A stretch of 6,221 nucleotides of DNA from Hydrogenophaga sp. (GTDB taxonomy: Bacteria > Pseudomonadota > Gammaproteobacteria > Burkholderiales > Burkholderiaceae_C). The DNA lies in assembly GCA_018335615.1 (NCBI GenBank), contig JAGXRS010000162.1:1-6221 (forward strand), read 5' to 3'. The position numbers and the translations under genes were made by a program. Shown piece after piece: positions 1 to 6,051 of the stretch; positions within the stretch are counted from its first letter, which is position 1, and each line of letters starts with the position of its first letter. The notes beneath the pieces were generated by a model. The model saw nothing but the letters and a program-made list of their open reading frames with translations. It had not been told where the DNA came from and did no database searches.

Positions 1-14
1 AAGCCAGCGTAAAC

Positions 15-78
15 GTGCACTCCCCCCGGGGTGCACAGGTGGGGTCCTGCCGCAACGACCCGTCGCCTGTGCCACCCC
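15..78 (+). promoter_or_regulatory. trpE leader with two mutually exclusive RNA stems (possible cis-regulatory element)
   Basis: Two strong pairings compete here. Stem A pairs 15-23 with 28-36 (9 bp including one G-T wobble, loop of four C); its arms carry GTGCAC twice. Stem B pairs 28-39 with 66-78 (12 bp with one bulged C) and encloses a smaller stem, 42-46 with 57-61. The segment 28-36 belongs to both, so A and B cannot form together. A further short hairpin lies at 88-102. None is followed by a T run, so a classical intrinsic terminator is not visible. The pairings are seen directly; a role in controlling trpE, or in ending or processing upstream transcription, is inference. GTGCAC repeated ten bases apart could also be a protein operator. 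No convincing sigma-70 promoter was found between 1 and 163, so transcription may enter from outside the window. Confidence 0.4.
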
Positions 79-150
79 ATCGCCTTGCCCGGCCCGACCG
101 GGAATCCCTGAAGTACCAGCCCAGCCGCTGCGTGGCGCGCCCGGGACGAT

Positions 151-154
151 GGAG
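151..154 (+). promoter_or_regulatory. Ribosome binding site that decides the trpE start
   Basis: GGAG lies nine bases before ATG 164. The in-frame ATG at 149 has only GGGA two bases before it, too close for normal initiation. This favours the start at 164, which also gives the N-terminus MITELEF expected of this TrpE group. Confidence 0.7.
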
Positions 155-163
155 CCTCCGAAC

Positions 164-1663
164 ATGATCACCGAACTTGAATTCAAGAGCCTGGCCAGCC
201 AGGGCTACAACCGCATCCCGCTCATGGCCGAGGCCTTTGCGGACCTGGAAACCCCGCTGTCGCTCTACCTGAAGCTGGCGCACGGGCGGGGCGACGGCAA
301 GTACAGCTTCCTGCTCGAATCCGTGGTCGGCGGCGAGCGTTTCGGCCGCTACAGCTTCATCGGCCTGCCCGCGCGCACGCTGCTGCAGGCCAGCGGTTTC
401 GGCGCCGAAGCAAAAACCGAGGTGGTGCGCGACGGCGTGGTGGTGGAAACCAACCACGGCAACCCGCTGGACTTCATTGCCGCCTACCAGAAACGCTTCA
501 AGGTGGCGCTGCGCCCGGGCCTGCCGCGCTTCTGCGGCGGCCTGGCGGGCTACTTCGGCTACGACGCGGTGCGCTACATCGAGAAGAAGCTGGAGAAGAG
601 CTGCCCGCCCGACACCCTGGGCTGCCCCGACATCCTGCTGCTGCAGTGCGAAGAGCTGGCGGTCATCGACAACCTCTCGGGCAAGCTCTACCTCATCGTC
701 TACGCCGACCCTGCCCAGCCCGAGGCCTACGCCAACGCCAAGCGGCGGGTGCGCGAGCTGAAGGAGGCGCTGAAGTACTCGGTGAGCGCGCCGGTGGTCA
801 AGCCCAGCCAGAGCCACCCGCCCGAGCGCGACTTCGCCAAGGCCGACTACATCGCCGCCGTGGAGCGGGCCAAGGAACTCATTGCCGGTGGCGACTTCAT
901 GCAGGTACAGGTGGGCCAGCGCATCAAGAAGCGCTACACCGAGAGCCCGCTATCGCTCTACCGCGCGTTGCGTTCGCTCAACCCCTCGCCCTACATGTAC
1001 TACTATCACCTGGGCGACTTCCATGTGGTGGGCGCCTCGCCGGAGATCCTGGTGCGCCAGGAAAAAACCGAAGAGGGCACCAAGGTCATCATCCGGCCGC
1101 TGGCGGGGACACGACCCCGCGGCGCCACGCCCGAGAAAGACAAGGCGGCCGAGATCGAGCTGGTGAACGACCCCAAGGAACGCGCCGAGCATGTGATGCT
1201 GATCGACCTGGCGCGCAACGACATCGGCCGCATCGCGCAGATCGGCTCAGTCAAGGTGACCGAGGCCTTTGTGGTCGAGCGCTACAGCCATGTGATGCAC
1301 ATCGTCAGCAACGTCGAGGGCACGTTGATCGAAGGCATGACCAGCATGGACGTGCTCAAGGCCAGCTTCCCCGCCGGCACGCTCACCGGCGCCCCCAAGG
1401 TACACGCCATGGAAATCATCGACCAGCTCGAACCCACCAAGCGCGGCATTTACGGCGGCGCCTGCGGCTACCTGAGCTACGCCGGCGACATGGATGTGGC
1501 CATCGCCATCCGCACCGGCATCATCAAAGACCAGACGCTGTATGTGCAGGCGGCGGCCGGCGTGGTGGCCGATTCGGTGCCCGAGATGGAGTGGAGGGAA
1601 ACCGAGCACAAGGCACGCGCGCTCCTTCGCGCGGCGGAACTCGTTGAGGAGGGCCTGGAATGA
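164..1663 (+). CDS. trpE: Anthranilate synthase component I (TrpE)
   Basis: TrpE converts chorismate to anthranilate, the first committed step of tryptophan synthesis, using ammonia delivered by TrpG; it is cytosolic. From ATG 164 the protein has 499 residues, a normal length. The N-terminal domain shows LLES at 50-53 and RYSFIG at 62-67, part of the tryptophan feedback pocket in known TrpE proteins. The C-terminal chorismate-binding domain shows NPSPYMYY from about 273, GASPE 290-294, RPLAGTRPRG 311-320, ERAEHVMLIDLARND 339-353, FPAGTLTGAPKVHAM 402-416 and QAAAGVVADS 462-471. These separate it from PabB and isochorismate synthases. Retained LLES and PYMYY suggest feedback inhibition by tryptophan. 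An upstream in-frame ATG at 149 would add five residues but lacks a well-placed ribosome site. The end overlaps trpG by ATGA, and an AGGAGG-type site for trpG lies inside the trpE 3' end (1646-1653). Confidence 0.97.
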   Translation: MITELEFKSLASQGYNRIPLMAEAFADLETPLSLYLKLAHGRGDGKYSFLLESVVGGERFGRYSFIGLPARTLLQASGFGAEAKTEVVRDGVVVETNHGNPLDFIAAYQKRFKVALRPGLPRFCGGLAGYFGYDAVRYIEKKLEKSCPPDTLGCPDILLLQCEELAVIDNLSGKLYLIVYADPAQPEAYANAKRRVRELKEALKYSVSAPVVKPSQSHPPERDFAKADYIAAVERAKELIAGGDFMQVQVGQRIKKRYTESPLSLYRALRSLNPSPYMYYYHLGDFHVVGASPEILVRQEKTEEGTKVIIRPLAGTRPRGATPEKDKAAEIELVNDPKERAEHVMLIDLARNDIGRIAQIGSVKVTEAFVVERYSHVMHIVSNVEGTLIEGMTSMDVLKASFPAGTLTGAPKVHAMEIIDQLEPTKRGIYGGACGYLSYAGDMDVAIAIRTGIIKDQTLYVQAAAGVVADSVPEMEWRETEHKARALLRAAELVEEGLE

Positions 1664-2256
1664 GCCAGAAGATTCAACTGCTGATGGTGGACAACTACGA
1701 CTCGTTCACCTTCAACATCGTGCAGTACTTCGGTGAACTCGGTGCCGACGTGACCGTGGTGCGCAACGACGAGATCACGGTGGAGGAGATCCAGCGCCGG
1801 TTTGACGCTGGCCAGATCGACCGCCTGGTGATTTCGCCCGGCCCCTGCTCACCGGCCGAAGCGGGCATCTCGGTGCCGGCCATCCAGCACTTTGCCGGCC
1901 AGTTGCCGATCCTGGGTGTCTGCCTGGGCCACCAGAGCATCGGCGCGGCCTTCGGCGGCAAGATCATCCGCGCGCAGGAGCTGATGCATGGCAAGACGAG
2001 TGTCATCACCACCACGCAGGAAGGCGTGTTTGCCCACCTGCCCGAGCAGTTCACGGTCAACCGCTACCACTCGCTGGCCATCGAGCGCGAGAGTTGCCCC
2101 GACTGTCTCAAGGTCACCGCCTGGACGCCCGACGGCGAGATCATGGGCGTGAAGCACAAGACGCTGGCCATCGAGGGCGTGCAGTTCCACCCGGAGAGCA
2201 TCCTCACCGAGCACGGTCACGCCATGCTCAAGAACTTCCTGGAGCAGGCCGCATGA
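1660..2256 (+). CDS. trpG: Anthranilate synthase component II, glutamine amidotransferase (TrpG)
   Basis: TrpG hydrolyses glutamine and passes ammonia to TrpE. The 198-residue protein is a single class I glutamine amidotransferase domain of usual length, not fused to TrpD as in E. coli. Visible motifs are MVDNYDSFTFN (9-19), the oxyanion-loop region SPGPCSP (59-65), the nucleophile Cys88 in GVCLGHQSIG (86-95), and the catalytic His177 and Glu179 in VQFHPES (174-180). All three catalytic residues are present. The ATG overlaps the trpE stop (ATGA) and is preceded by GAGGAGGG at 1646-1653 with six bases spacing, an excellent site that should help balance the two subunits. In some bacteria one TrpG also serves PabB in folate synthesis; the sequence cannot show whether that holds here. 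The next gene, ltaE, starts in its stop codon. Confidence 0.97.
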   Translation: MSQKIQLLMVDNYDSFTFNIVQYFGELGADVTVVRNDEITVEEIQRRFDAGQIDRLVISPGPCSPAEAGISVPAIQHFAGQLPILGVCLGHQSIGAAFGGKIIRAQELMHGKTSVITTTQEGVFAHLPEQFTVNRYHSLAIERESCPDCLKVTAWTPDGEIMGVKHKTLAIEGVQFHPESILTEHGHAMLKNFLEQAA

Positions 2257-3326
2257 AGACCGTTGATCTCAGAAGCGACACCGTGACGCAACCCACGGCG
2301 GCCATGCGCGCTGCCATGATGGCCGCGCCGCTGGGCGACGACGTGTTCGGCGACGACCCCACGGTCAACGCGCTGCAGGAACGCATCGCCGCGCTGACCG
2401 GCAAGGAGGCCGCACTCTTCATGCCCTCGGGCACGCAGAGCAACCTCTGCGGCATCCTGGCGCACTGCGGCCGGGGCGACGAGTACATCGTCGGCCAGCT
2501 GGCCCACACCTACCGCTACGAAGGCGGCGGCGCGGCGGTGTTCGGCAGCGTGCAGCCGCAGCCGCTGACGCAGGACGCGCAGGGTCGCATGGCGCTGGCC
2601 GACATCGCCGCGGCCATCAAGCCGGACGACCCGCACTTCGCCCGCACCCGCCTGCTGTGCCTGGAGAACACCTGGAACGGCCAGGTGATGCCCGACGACT
2701 ACCTGCGCGAGGCCACGGCCTTGGCGCGCGAGAAGGGGCTCAACACCCACCTGGACGGTGCGCGGGTGTTCAACGCCGCTGTCGCCTCGGCTGCGCCGGG
2801 GCAGGATGCGATGGAGCGGCTGCGCGAGATCGCCGACCATTTCGACAGCCTCTCGGTCTGCTTCAGCAAGGGCCTGGGCGCCCCGGTGGGCTCGGCCTTG
2901 TGCGGGTCGCACGAGCTGATCGAGCGCGCCCGCCGCATCCGCAAGATGGCCGGCGGCGGCCTGCGCCAGGCCGGGCTGCTGGCGGCCTGCGCGCTGCACG
3001 CGCTGGACCACCACGTCGAGCGCCTGGCCGGGGACCACGCCAACGCCCGACGGCTGGCCGACGGCCTGGCGGGCATCGACGGCCTGACGGTGAAATCGGC
3101 CGCGACCAACATCGTGTTCGTCGATGTGGCCGAGGGCCGCGGCCCGGCCCTGCTGGACTTTCTCAAAGCCCACGGCGTGCTGGCCACAGGCCTGATCGGC
3201 CTGCGTTTTGTCACCCACCTGGATGTGGACAGCGCCGGTATCGACCACGCCATCGCCACCGTGCGCCGCTTCTTTGCCGAAGGCCCGGTGGACGCGACAC
3301 CCGCGGCACGCACCGGCCCTTACTGA
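2253..3326 (+). CDS. ltaE: Low-specificity L-threonine aldolase, PLP-dependent (LtaE)
   Basis: LtaE is a PLP fold-type I enzyme of the beta-eliminating lyase family that cleaves L-threonine and L-allo-threonine to glycine and acetaldehyde. The 357-residue protein opens with DLRSDTVTQPT (5-15) and GDDVFGDDPTVNALQ (28-42), hallmarks of the family. SGTQSNL (59-65) and His85 in the GQLAH segment line the cofactor site, Asp168 in HLDGARVFNA should contact the PLP nitrogen, and Lys206 in SKGLGAPVGS is the Schiff-base lysine. KMAGGGLRQ (231-239) is also typical. Compared with E. coli LtaE as I remember it (333 residues), there is an insertion of about seven residues near 180-190 and a longer C-terminal tail (343-357). 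The usual LENTHNG reads LENTWNG (Trp141). The start is the ATG in the trpG stop overlap, with GGAG at 2241-2244; a longer open frame upstream reads through trpG and is not coding. Stereospecificity cannot be told from sequence. Confidence 0.92.
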   Translation: MKTVDLRSDTVTQPTAAMRAAMMAAPLGDDVFGDDPTVNALQERIAALTGKEAALFMPSGTQSNLCGILAHCGRGDEYIVGQLAHTYRYEGGGAAVFGSVQPQPLTQDAQGRMALADIAAAIKPDDPHFARTRLLCLENTWNGQVMPDDYLREATALAREKGLNTHLDGARVFNAAVASAAPGQDAMERLREIADHFDSLSVCFSKGLGAPVGSALCGSHELIERARRIRKMAGGGLRQAGLLAACALHALDHHVERLAGDHANARRLADGLAGIDGLTVKSAATNIVFVDVAEGRGPALLDFLKAHGVLATGLIGLRFVTHLDVDSAGIDHAIATVRRFFAEGPVDATPAARTGPY

Positions 3327-3348
3327 GCGCCGCCAAAAGCCAAACGCC

Positions 3349-4005
3349 ATGCCCGACACGACACAGCTGCTCATGTTCATCGCAGCGGGCTGGCTACTCA
3401 ACCTGACGCCGGGTCCCGATGTGCTCTACATCGTCAGCCACGCCATCAAGAGCGGCGTGCGCGCCGGCATGGTGGCGGCGCTGGGCATCGTCAGCGGCTG
3501 CTTCGTGCATGTGTTCGCGGCGGCGCTGGGCGTGGGTGCGTTGCTGGCCACCTCGGCCACGGCCTTCACCGCGCTGAAGTGGGCGGGGGCGGCGTACCTG
3601 TGCTGGATGGGGGTGACGCTGCTGTTCGGTCGGGGGTCGGGTTCGCCGTCCATCGTCCCGCCCGGTGTGCAGACGGTGCCCGAGCCGGTCGACCTGCGCC
3701 GCGTCTACCGGCGGGGCTTCCTCACCAATGTGCTCAACCCCAAGGTGGCACTGTTCTTTCTGGCGTTCGTGCCGCAGTTCATCGCCCCCGGTGCCGAAGA
3801 CAAGCTGAGCGCCTTTCTGCTGCTGGGCCTGCTGTTCAATGTGAGTTCGCTGCCGATCAACCTGGGCTACGCCTGGGTGGCAGGCTGGGCGGCGCGCCGC
3901 GTCGGCGCCGTGCAGCGTGTCATGCACGGGCTGGACCGTGCGGCCGGCGCCCTGTTCATCGGCTTCGGCTTGCGCCTGGCCTTGTCCGACAATCTTTCCC
4001 GCTGA
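3349..4005 (+). CDS. LysE/RhtB family amino-acid exporter
   Basis: This is a 218-residue inner-membrane protein of the LysE superfamily, RhtB branch, whose members export amino acids such as homoserine, threonine, lysine or leucine, probably using the proton gradient. Hydrophobic segments lie at about 6-25, 39-66, 70-93, 133-147, 153-178 and 195-211, matching the six-segment pattern. The signature LTPGPD is at 19-24, and the second conserved block GFLTNVLNPK is at 123-132, followed by a hydrophobic run ending in FVPQF at 144. The cytoplasmic loop at about 94-120 is polar and proline-rich. Substrate cannot be read from sequence; the neighbour LtaE hints at threonine or a related amino acid, the operon at tryptophan or anthranilate. 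ATG 3349 follows ltaE by 22 bases and has no clear ribosome site; ATG 3373 is an alternative but would cut into the first membrane segment. Confidence 0.9.
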   Translation: MPDTTQLLMFIAAGWLLNLTPGPDVLYIVSHAIKSGVRAGMVAALGIVSGCFVHVFAAALGVGALLATSATAFTALKWAGAAYLCWMGVTLLFGRGSGSPSIVPPGVQTVPEPVDLRRVYRRGFLTNVLNPKVALFFLAFVPQFIAPGAEDKLSAFLLLGLLFNVSSLPINLGYAWVAGWAARRVGAVQRVMHGLDRAAGALFIGFGLRLALSDNLSR

Positions 4006-4021
4006 TCCCTGGAGACACCCG

Positions 4022-5083
4022 ATGCCCAACGCCCACAAAATCACCCCGCAGGAAGCCCTGCAGCGCACCATCGAACACCGCGAGATCTTCCACGACGAGA
4101 TGCTGCACCTGATGCGGCTCATCATGAGCGGCGAGATGTCGCCCGTGATGATGGCGGCCTTCATCACCGGGCTGCGCGTGAAGAAGGAAACCATCGGCGA
4201 GATCACCGCCGCTGCGCAGGTGATGCGCGAGTTCTCCACCAAGGTGAACGTGGCCGACAAGACGCACCTGGTGGACATCGTGGGCACCGGGGGCGACGGC
4301 TCGCACACCTTCAACATCTCCACCTGCGCCATGTTCGTGGCCGCGGCCGCGGGCGCCAAGGTGAGCAAGCACGGCGGGCGCAGCGTCTCCAGCAAGAGCG
4401 GCAGCGCCGACGTGCTGGAGAGCCTGGGCGTGAACATCAACCTGCCGCCAGAGGCCATTGCGCGCTGTATCGCCGAGGTGGGCGTGGGCTTCATGTTCGC
4501 GCCCAACCACCACCCCGCCATGAAAAACGTGGCGCCGATCCGCCGCGAACTCGGCATGAAGACCATCTTCAACATCCTCGGGCCACTGACCAACCCGGCC
4601 TCCGCGCCCAACATCCTCATGGGCGTGTTCCATCCGGACCTGGTCGGCATCCAGGTGCGCGCGCTGCAGCGCCTGGGCGCCGAGCACGCGGTGGTGGTCT
4701 ATGGCCGCGACGGCATGGACGAGGTCTCGCTGGGTGCGGCCACGATGGTGGGCGAGCTGAAGGACGGCGAGATCACCGAGTACGAAATCCACCCCGAAGA
4801 CTTCGGCCTTACCATGGCCGGCAGCCGTGCGCTGCGCGTGGAAACGCCCGATGAGTCGCGCGCCATGCTGCTGGGCGTGCTGGAGAACCGGCCCGACCCG
4901 GCCTTGCGCGCCGCTGCCGACATCGTGGCGCTCAACGCCGGTGTGGCGCTCTATGCCGCCAACGTGTGCGCCGACATGGGGCAGGGCATTGCATTGGCCC
5001 GCCGCGCCATCGAGTCGGGCGCTGCGGCCGAGAAGCTGCGCACCCTGACGGCCTTCACACAGGCCGCTGCGGCGAGCGCCTGA
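4022..5083 (+). CDS. trpD: Anthranilate phosphoribosyltransferase (TrpD)
   Basis: TrpD joins anthranilate to PRPP, giving N-(5'-phosphoribosyl)anthranilate and pyrophosphate, the second step of the pathway. The 353-residue protein has the small N-terminal helical domain (about 1-75) followed by the nucleoside phosphorylase-like domain. The PRPP loop GTGGDGSHTFNIST is at 88-101, KHGGRSVSSKSGSADVLESLG at 116-136, the anthranilate-binding PIRRELG at 172-178 with the following FNILGPLTNP at 183-192, and the metal-binding Asp233-Glu234 in GRDGMDEVS (228-236). All key motifs are intact. The start at 4022 has GGAGA at 4011-4015 with six bases spacing; further in-frame codons upstream lie inside the exporter gene. 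It is a free-standing protein, separated from trpG by ltaE and the exporter (1765 bases), although both act on the same intermediate. It contains no tryptophan residue. The small membrane ORF begins two bases after its stop. Confidence 0.97.
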   Translation: MPNAHKITPQEALQRTIEHREIFHDEMLHLMRLIMSGEMSPVMMAAFITGLRVKKETIGEITAAAQVMREFSTKVNVADKTHLVDIVGTGGDGSHTFNISTCAMFVAAAAGAKVSKHGGRSVSSKSGSADVLESLGVNINLPPEAIARCIAEVGVGFMFAPNHHPAMKNVAPIRRELGMKTIFNILGPLTNPASAPNILMGVFHPDLVGIQVRALQRLGAEHAVVVYGRDGMDEVSLGAATMVGELKDGEITEYEIHPEDFGLTMAGSRALRVETPDESRAMLLGVLENRPDPALRAAADIVALNAGVALYAANVCADMGQGIALARRAIESGAAAEKLRTLTAFTQAAAASA

Positions 5084-5085
5084 GC

Positions 5086-5247
5086 ATGCCTGTGTGGCTG
5101 CAGAACGAGGGCGCCTGGATGGCCCTTGGCGTGTCGCTGTTTTTTCTGGTGGCCGGTGTCGTGATGCACCGCGTGTTTGTGCGCGTGCTCAGGGGACCGC
5201 CCTCGCCACCGCCTTCCCCTTCCCAACCGAGTGAACCGCATGAGTGA
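5086..5247 (+). CDS. Small single-pass membrane protein of unknown function
   Basis: I do not recognise this 53-residue ORF. It starts two bases after the trpD stop and overlaps the trpC start by eight bases, so it fills the whole trpD-trpC gap. A short N-terminus (MPVWLQNEGAW) leads into one hydrophobic segment at about 11-31, then basic residues (His28, Arg29, Arg33, Arg36), then a tail at 38-53 rich in proline and serine with PPP at 41-43 and an acidic end. The positive-inside rule would place the C-terminal tail in the cytoplasm. Codons mostly end in G or C, like the neighbours. There is no strong ribosome site, so translation would depend on ribosomes ending trpD. It could be a real microprotein, or a translated linker whose main effect is to couple trpC to trpD. 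A chance open frame cannot be excluded, but the membrane segment and fit to the gap argue against it. Confidence 0.6.
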   Translation: MPVWLQNEGAWMALGVSLFFLVAGVVMHRVFVRVLRGPPSPPPSPSQPSEPHE

Positions 5248-6040
5248 CATCCTTCAGAAAATCGTGGCCGTGAAGCACGAAGAAATCGCTGCCGCTCAGC
5301 GCCGCAAACCGCTGGACATGGTGCGTTTCGAGGCCGAAAGCCGGCTGCGCACGCGCGACTTCGAAGGCGCCCTGCGCTCGAAGATCGCCGCCGGCCAGGC
5401 GGCCGTCATTGCCGAGGTGAAAAAGGCCAGCCCGAGCAAGGGCGTGTTGCGCGAAGACTTCATTCCCGCCGACATCGCACAGAGCTACGCCGAAGGCGAC
5501 GGCCAGGTCAGCGCCGCCTGCCTGTCGGTGCTCACCGACCGCCAGTTCTTTCAGGGCGAGCCCGACTTCCTCAAGCAGGCCCGTGCCAGCTGCGACCTGC
5601 CGGTGCTGCGCAAGGACTTCATGGTCGATCCCTACCAGGTCTATGAAGCGCGCGCCATGGGGGCAGACGCCATCCTGCTCATCGCCGCCTGCCTGGACGA
5701 CGCCCGCATGGCCGATCTGGAAGCGCTGGCGCTCGGCCTGGACATGGCCGTGCTGGTGGAGGTGCACGACCGCGCCGAACTGCAGCGCGCGCTGAAACTG
5801 AAGACGCCGCTGCTGGGCATCAACAACCGCAACCTGCGCACCTTCGACGTCACGCTGCAGACCACGCTGGACATGCTGCCCGATGTGCCGGCGGATCGGC
5901 TGCTCATCACCGAGTCGGGCATCCTGTCGCGCGACGACGTGCAGACCATGCGCGCCGCGGGCGTGCACGCCTTCCTGGTCGGTGAGGCCTTCATGCGGGC
6001 GCCGGAACCCGGCCTCGCGCTGGCCGAGCTGTTCGGCTGA
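5240..6040 (+). CDS. trpC: Indole-3-glycerol phosphate synthase (TrpC)
   Basis: TrpC closes the ring of 1-(2-carboxyphenylamino)-1-deoxyribulose 5-phosphate to indole-3-glycerol phosphate, with loss of CO2 and water. The 266-residue protein is a single (beta/alpha)8 barrel of normal length, not fused to TrpF. After the N-terminal helix (MSDILQKIVAVKHEEIAAAQ) come Glu59 and Lys61 in IAEVKKASPSKG (57-68), SVLTDRQFFQG (96-106), the catalytic Lys125 in PVLRKDFMVDPYQ (121-133), Glu174 in VLVEVHD (171-177), GINNRNLRTF (193-202), and TESGI (224-228) with the phosphate-binding VGEAFMRA near the end. These match the catalytic set of the S. solfataricus enzyme. ATG 5240 lies within the 3' end of the small membrane ORF and has only a weak ribosome site, so translation is probably coupled to the ORF before it. 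No tryptophan residues are present. Confidence 0.97.
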   Translation: MSDILQKIVAVKHEEIAAAQRRKPLDMVRFEAESRLRTRDFEGALRSKIAAGQAAVIAEVKKASPSKGVLREDFIPADIAQSYAEGDGQVSAACLSVLTDRQFFQGEPDFLKQARASCDLPVLRKDFMVDPYQVYEARAMGADAILLIAACLDDARMADLEALALGLDMAVLVEVHDRAELQRALKLKTPLLGINNRNLRTFDVTLQTTLDMLPDVPADRLLITESGILSRDDVQTMRAAGVHAFLVGEAFMRAPEPGLALAELFG

Positions 6041-6051
6041 GAGGTTGGGCT

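Noticed and set aside
1..12. Codons AAG CCA GCG TAA could be the last residues of an upstream gene (gph often precedes trpE in this group).
   Set aside because: Three codons cannot identify a gene; the window would have to extend further left.
31..111. Possible trp leader peptide from GTG 31 (26 codons, ending at TGA 109-111) with a Trp codon at position 4.
   Set aside because: Only one Trp codon, no ribosome binding site before it, and the start lies within the strongest hairpin.
85..114. TTGCCC followed about 17 bases later by a TGAAGT-like -10 as a trpE promoter.
   Set aside because: The -10 match is poor and such chance matches are common; no transcription start evidence.
3..167. Open frame (possible start GTG 15) ending in TGA 165-167, which overlaps ATG 164 in the ATGA style of the other junctions.
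   Set aside because: The translation is rich in Arg, Pro and Ser with no recognisable motif, its third codon positions are less G/C-rich than the real genes, and the strong stems lie within it. The overlap is probably chance.
646..1647. Plus-strand open frame of 333 codons in another frame within trpE.
   Set aside because: Arg/Ala/Gly-rich shadow frame of a clear trpE gene with no domain resemblance.
2217..3401. Long minus-strand open frame (394 codons) opposite ltaE, and similar ones at 3394-4650, 3956-4792 and 5189-6214.
   Set aside because: High GC removes stop codons from antisense frames. The translations are low-complexity in Arg, Ala, His and Gly with no family motifs, and they lie opposite well-identified genes.
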